A stretch of 64,000 nt of DNA from Microplitis mediator (lineage: Eukaryota; Arthropoda; Insecta; Hymenoptera; Braconidae). The first letter of the stretch is position 1, and every line of letters begins with the position of its first letter. Of this stretch, positions 61,469-64,000 are shown in pieces. Where the stretch lies: positions 5,184,501-5,248,500 of the forward strand of contig NC_079979.1 of NCBI RefSeq assembly GCF_029852145.1. The letters are read 5' to 3'. Made by a program: the position numbers and the translations under genes. Below the pieces are notes generated by a model. That model saw nothing but the letters and a program-made list of their open reading frames with translations, had not been told where the DNA came from and did not search any database.

Positions 61469-63095
61469 TTTAACCAAAAACAGGATCCGAAAAATTTCTA
61501 GATGTTACTAATCCCGTGATGGTCTAGAATATCCAGTCAAAAATTAGATGTCTATTCATTTTCGTTAAGTTGCAGTAACTTAAGCCTATGTAACTTCTGG
61601 CTGCACAACTAAATATCAACATCAAAAATATTCATCAGACATAAAATCCAAGACAAATTTTAGAATATTTTGCACGTATTTGGCGTTTATTTCAGGCAAT
61701 TTTTGCAAATTTCATATCTTGTGTATATTCGTTTATTGATTTGTCAATTTTTTGTTATGGACTTGTTGAATTGAAAACGAAAAGTTGAATAATTGCTACT
61801 TTTCTATTAGGCTCGAAATAAATTTTTTTTTTTTTTTTCAATATAAAAAAAGTTATCCATTTGTTGTTACTTAAATAGTTTTAATTACTTGAACGTTTTT
61901 TTTAAAATAAAAATTTAAATTGATATCATAGTTTTTCTAATACGATAAGACACTGTAGATGGCACTTTTTAATTGTTTCTCGCAGATACTCGTGAAACGT
62001 ATAGTTTCAATATATAACATTTTGTAGACAGACGTTGATGGGCACTTCGGACAAAGTCATGTTGGATGCCTAAAGGTTCTTTGCACGTAGCAGTCAATCA
62101 GGATACACAGGATCGACAAAATGCGCAAAAAAGGAAATCAACGTCTTACGCCTAGGAAATGGTTCTCAAAAGAAGAGAATCATTAGGCAAAAAATGACAA
62201 TAAAAATAACAAACTGCCTGCAAAGAAGGGGTAGCTCTGATCGGGGGAAGCGTAATGCACTTCCATACTGGATCAGAAGTGTAGAAACACACTAGGCAAC
62301 TGCTACTCCGTTACTCGACCAAAAGGAAGATGCCAAGGTCGAGTAATCCTTTTGTTTTTCATATATTTGATGAGATATAATTTTTTAATTTAAAATTATG
62401 ACTTTTTTTTACGTTAATTATTGACAAAAAAAAAAAAAAAATTAAATCATTTACTCGTAATATGTATAATAGATTTTCTTTACGAGGGTATATAATTATT
62501 TTTGTAAATAATTTTTCAACTTTGATAATAACTTTAGGTAAAATTAATAACAAGGCTTTTAAAGTTTTCTGTAGCCTAAGAATTTATAATACGCTAATAT
62601 TTTTAATACATGATTGATATTGTCAGAAACGAAACGTCTAATCCAAGTTTTTATTCACTTTGCTAGTGCAATAAGAATAGTATAGATTTTTCACGTTAAC
62701 CGTAGCAGCTTAAAATAGAGCAGGCCAATTTGAATCATCAGAAAATTAATGATTTTATTAAGATCAAATTTGATAGCACGTAATATTTTATTGTTGAAAG
62801 TAATAATTTTTTATTTTTTGAAAATAATATAGCAAGTAATAAATTACAGGAAGGTTTTTATATATAAATTTTTCCATTAAATTTTGAGTTATTGACGTAT
62901 ATAATATGTAATATAAATCAGATATAGTGCAAAAATTAGTATCTTATGCTGTGACAAATTAAATTTCATACTACAAATTTTTTCATTAAAAATTTTCGTA
63001 GCATCGTTTTATTGCATTCCAACCGTAGTTTGTATAAATTTTTTAATCATGACAGAAAATTTTCGTAGTTTAGTAGTAGATAAAACAGATACAGC
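61469..63095 (+). repeat. Satellite unit 30 (1,627 bp)
   Basis: The first half shares private variants with unit 29. The tail (AATCATCAGAAAATTAATGA, ATACTACAAA) resembles unit 9, and the ATTTTTTCATT form resembles unit 18, suggesting a mosaic unit. Confidence 0.95.
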
Positions 63096-64000
63096 TTTAA
63101 CCAAAAACAGGATCCGAAAAATTTCTAGATGTTACTAATCCCGTGATGGTCTAGAATATCCAGTCAAAAATTAGATGTCTATTCATTTTCGTTAAGTTGC
63201 AGTAACTTAAGCCTATGTAACTTCTGGCTGCACAACAGAATATCAACATCAAAAATATTCATCAGACATAAAATCCAAGACAAATTTTAGAATATTTTGC
63301 ACGTATTTGGCGTTTATTTCAGGCAATTTTTGCAAATTTTATATCTTGTGTATATTCGTTTATTGATTTGTCAATTTTTTGTTATGGACTTGTTGAATTG
63401 AAAACAAAAAGTTGAATAATTGCTACTTTTCTATTAGGCTCGAAATAAATTTTTTTTTTTTTTTCAATATAAAAAAAGTTATCCATTTGTTGTTACTTAA
63501 ATAGTTTTAATTACTTGAACGTTTTTTTTAAAATAAAAATTTAAATTGATATCATAGTTTGTCTAATACGATAAGACACTGTAGATGGCACTTTTCAATT
63601 GTTTCTCGCAGATACTCGTGAAACGTATAGTTTCAATATATAACATTTTGTAGACAGACGTTGATGGGCACTTCGGACAAAGTCATGTTGGATGCCTAAA
63701 GGTTCTTTGCACGTAGCAGTCAATCAGGATACACAGGATCGACAAAATGCGCAAAAAAGGAAATCAACGTCTTACGCCTAGGAAATGGTTCTCAAAAGAA
63801 GAGAATCATTAGGCAAAAAATGACAATAAAAATAACAAACTGCCTGCAAAGAAGGGGTAGCTCTGATCGGGGGAAGCGTAATGCACTTCCATACTGGATC
63901 AGAAGTGTAGAAACACACTAGGCAACTGCTACTCCGTTACTCGACCAAAAGGAAGATGCCAAGGTCGAGTAATCCTTTTGTTTTTCATATATTTGATGAG
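63096..64000 (+). repeat. Satellite unit 31 (partial, cut by window end)
   Basis: The first 905 bp are present, up to just after the core. ACAACAGAATATC and CATAGTTTGTCT are private. Confidence 0.95.

Larger units (their letters stand above)
30573..64000 (+). repeat. Satellite array, block B (units 11-31)
   Basis: Twenty full units and one partial unit start at 30574, 32189, 33816, 35445, 37060, 38688, 40317, 41944, 43572, 45200, 46828, 48453, 50081, 51706, 53333, 54960, 56588, 58214, 59841, 61469 and 63096. Lengths are 1,625-1,629 bp, except for two short units of 1,615 bp (units 11 and 14). The array is uninterrupted and all in one orientation. No host gene is present. Confidence 0.97.

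Noticed and set aside
3020..64000. CRISPR array
   Set aside because: The repeats are 1.6 kb, contiguous and eukaryotic in setting; there are no short repeat/spacer units.

Overview
This is nuclear DNA from a eukaryote, most likely an insect. It is very AT-rich, has no prokaryotic gene organisation, and is built from satellite and transposable elements. A hymenopteran host would fit the AT-richness and element types, but that is only an inference. No ordinary single-copy host gene is visible.

Layout: (1) 1-3014, the 3' part of a Ty3/gypsy-like LTR retrotransposon cut by the window edge (integrase frame, 3' non-coding region, 3' LTR). (2) 3019-15516, a head-to-tail satellite with a unit of about 1,627 bp. 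(3) 15517-19091, a 3.57 kb insertion inside the eighth unit, with end hairpins, subterminal inverted repeats, a nested foldback, MITE-like palindromes and a broken ubiquitin-protease-like fragment; it looks like a non-autonomous rolling-circle (Helitron2/Helentron-like) element. (4) 19092-22857, satellite continues. (5) 22858-30568, a complete 7,711 bp LTR element with apparently identical 1,248 bp LTRs and a 4-bp target duplication. (6) 30573-64000, 21 more satellite units, the last cut by the window end. In all, 31 unit copies make up roughly 78% of the window.

Two scales of repetition are superimposed. Bases 1 to about 6,300 recur at +27,554, covering the LTR element's 3' end plus the next two satellite units with their private variants. 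This implies a super-repeat of about 27.6 kb, made after one retrotransposon insertion. Within the array, neighbouring or every-third units share private variants, as expected from unequal exchange or conversion.

The LTR element has leader, PBS, PPT and an integrase with HHCC and DDE motifs, but no protease, reverse transcriptase or RNase H. The space between a broken gag-like region and integrase holds Asn-rich coding sequence and two in-frame tandem repeats (nine copies of about 80 bp, three of 54 bp). The integrase C-terminus is frameshifted identically in both copies.

The most interesting signal is inside the satellite. Each unit carries a GC-richer core of about 300 nt in which three perfect or near-perfect helices (9, 8 and 10 bp) abut with 0-1 nt between them and enclose further hairpins. 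It is preceded by a small dyad and TATATAA, and followed by T4 and T5 runs. This looks like a tandemly amplified, possibly Pol III-transcribed structured RNA gene that I do not recognise. No expression evidence is available here.
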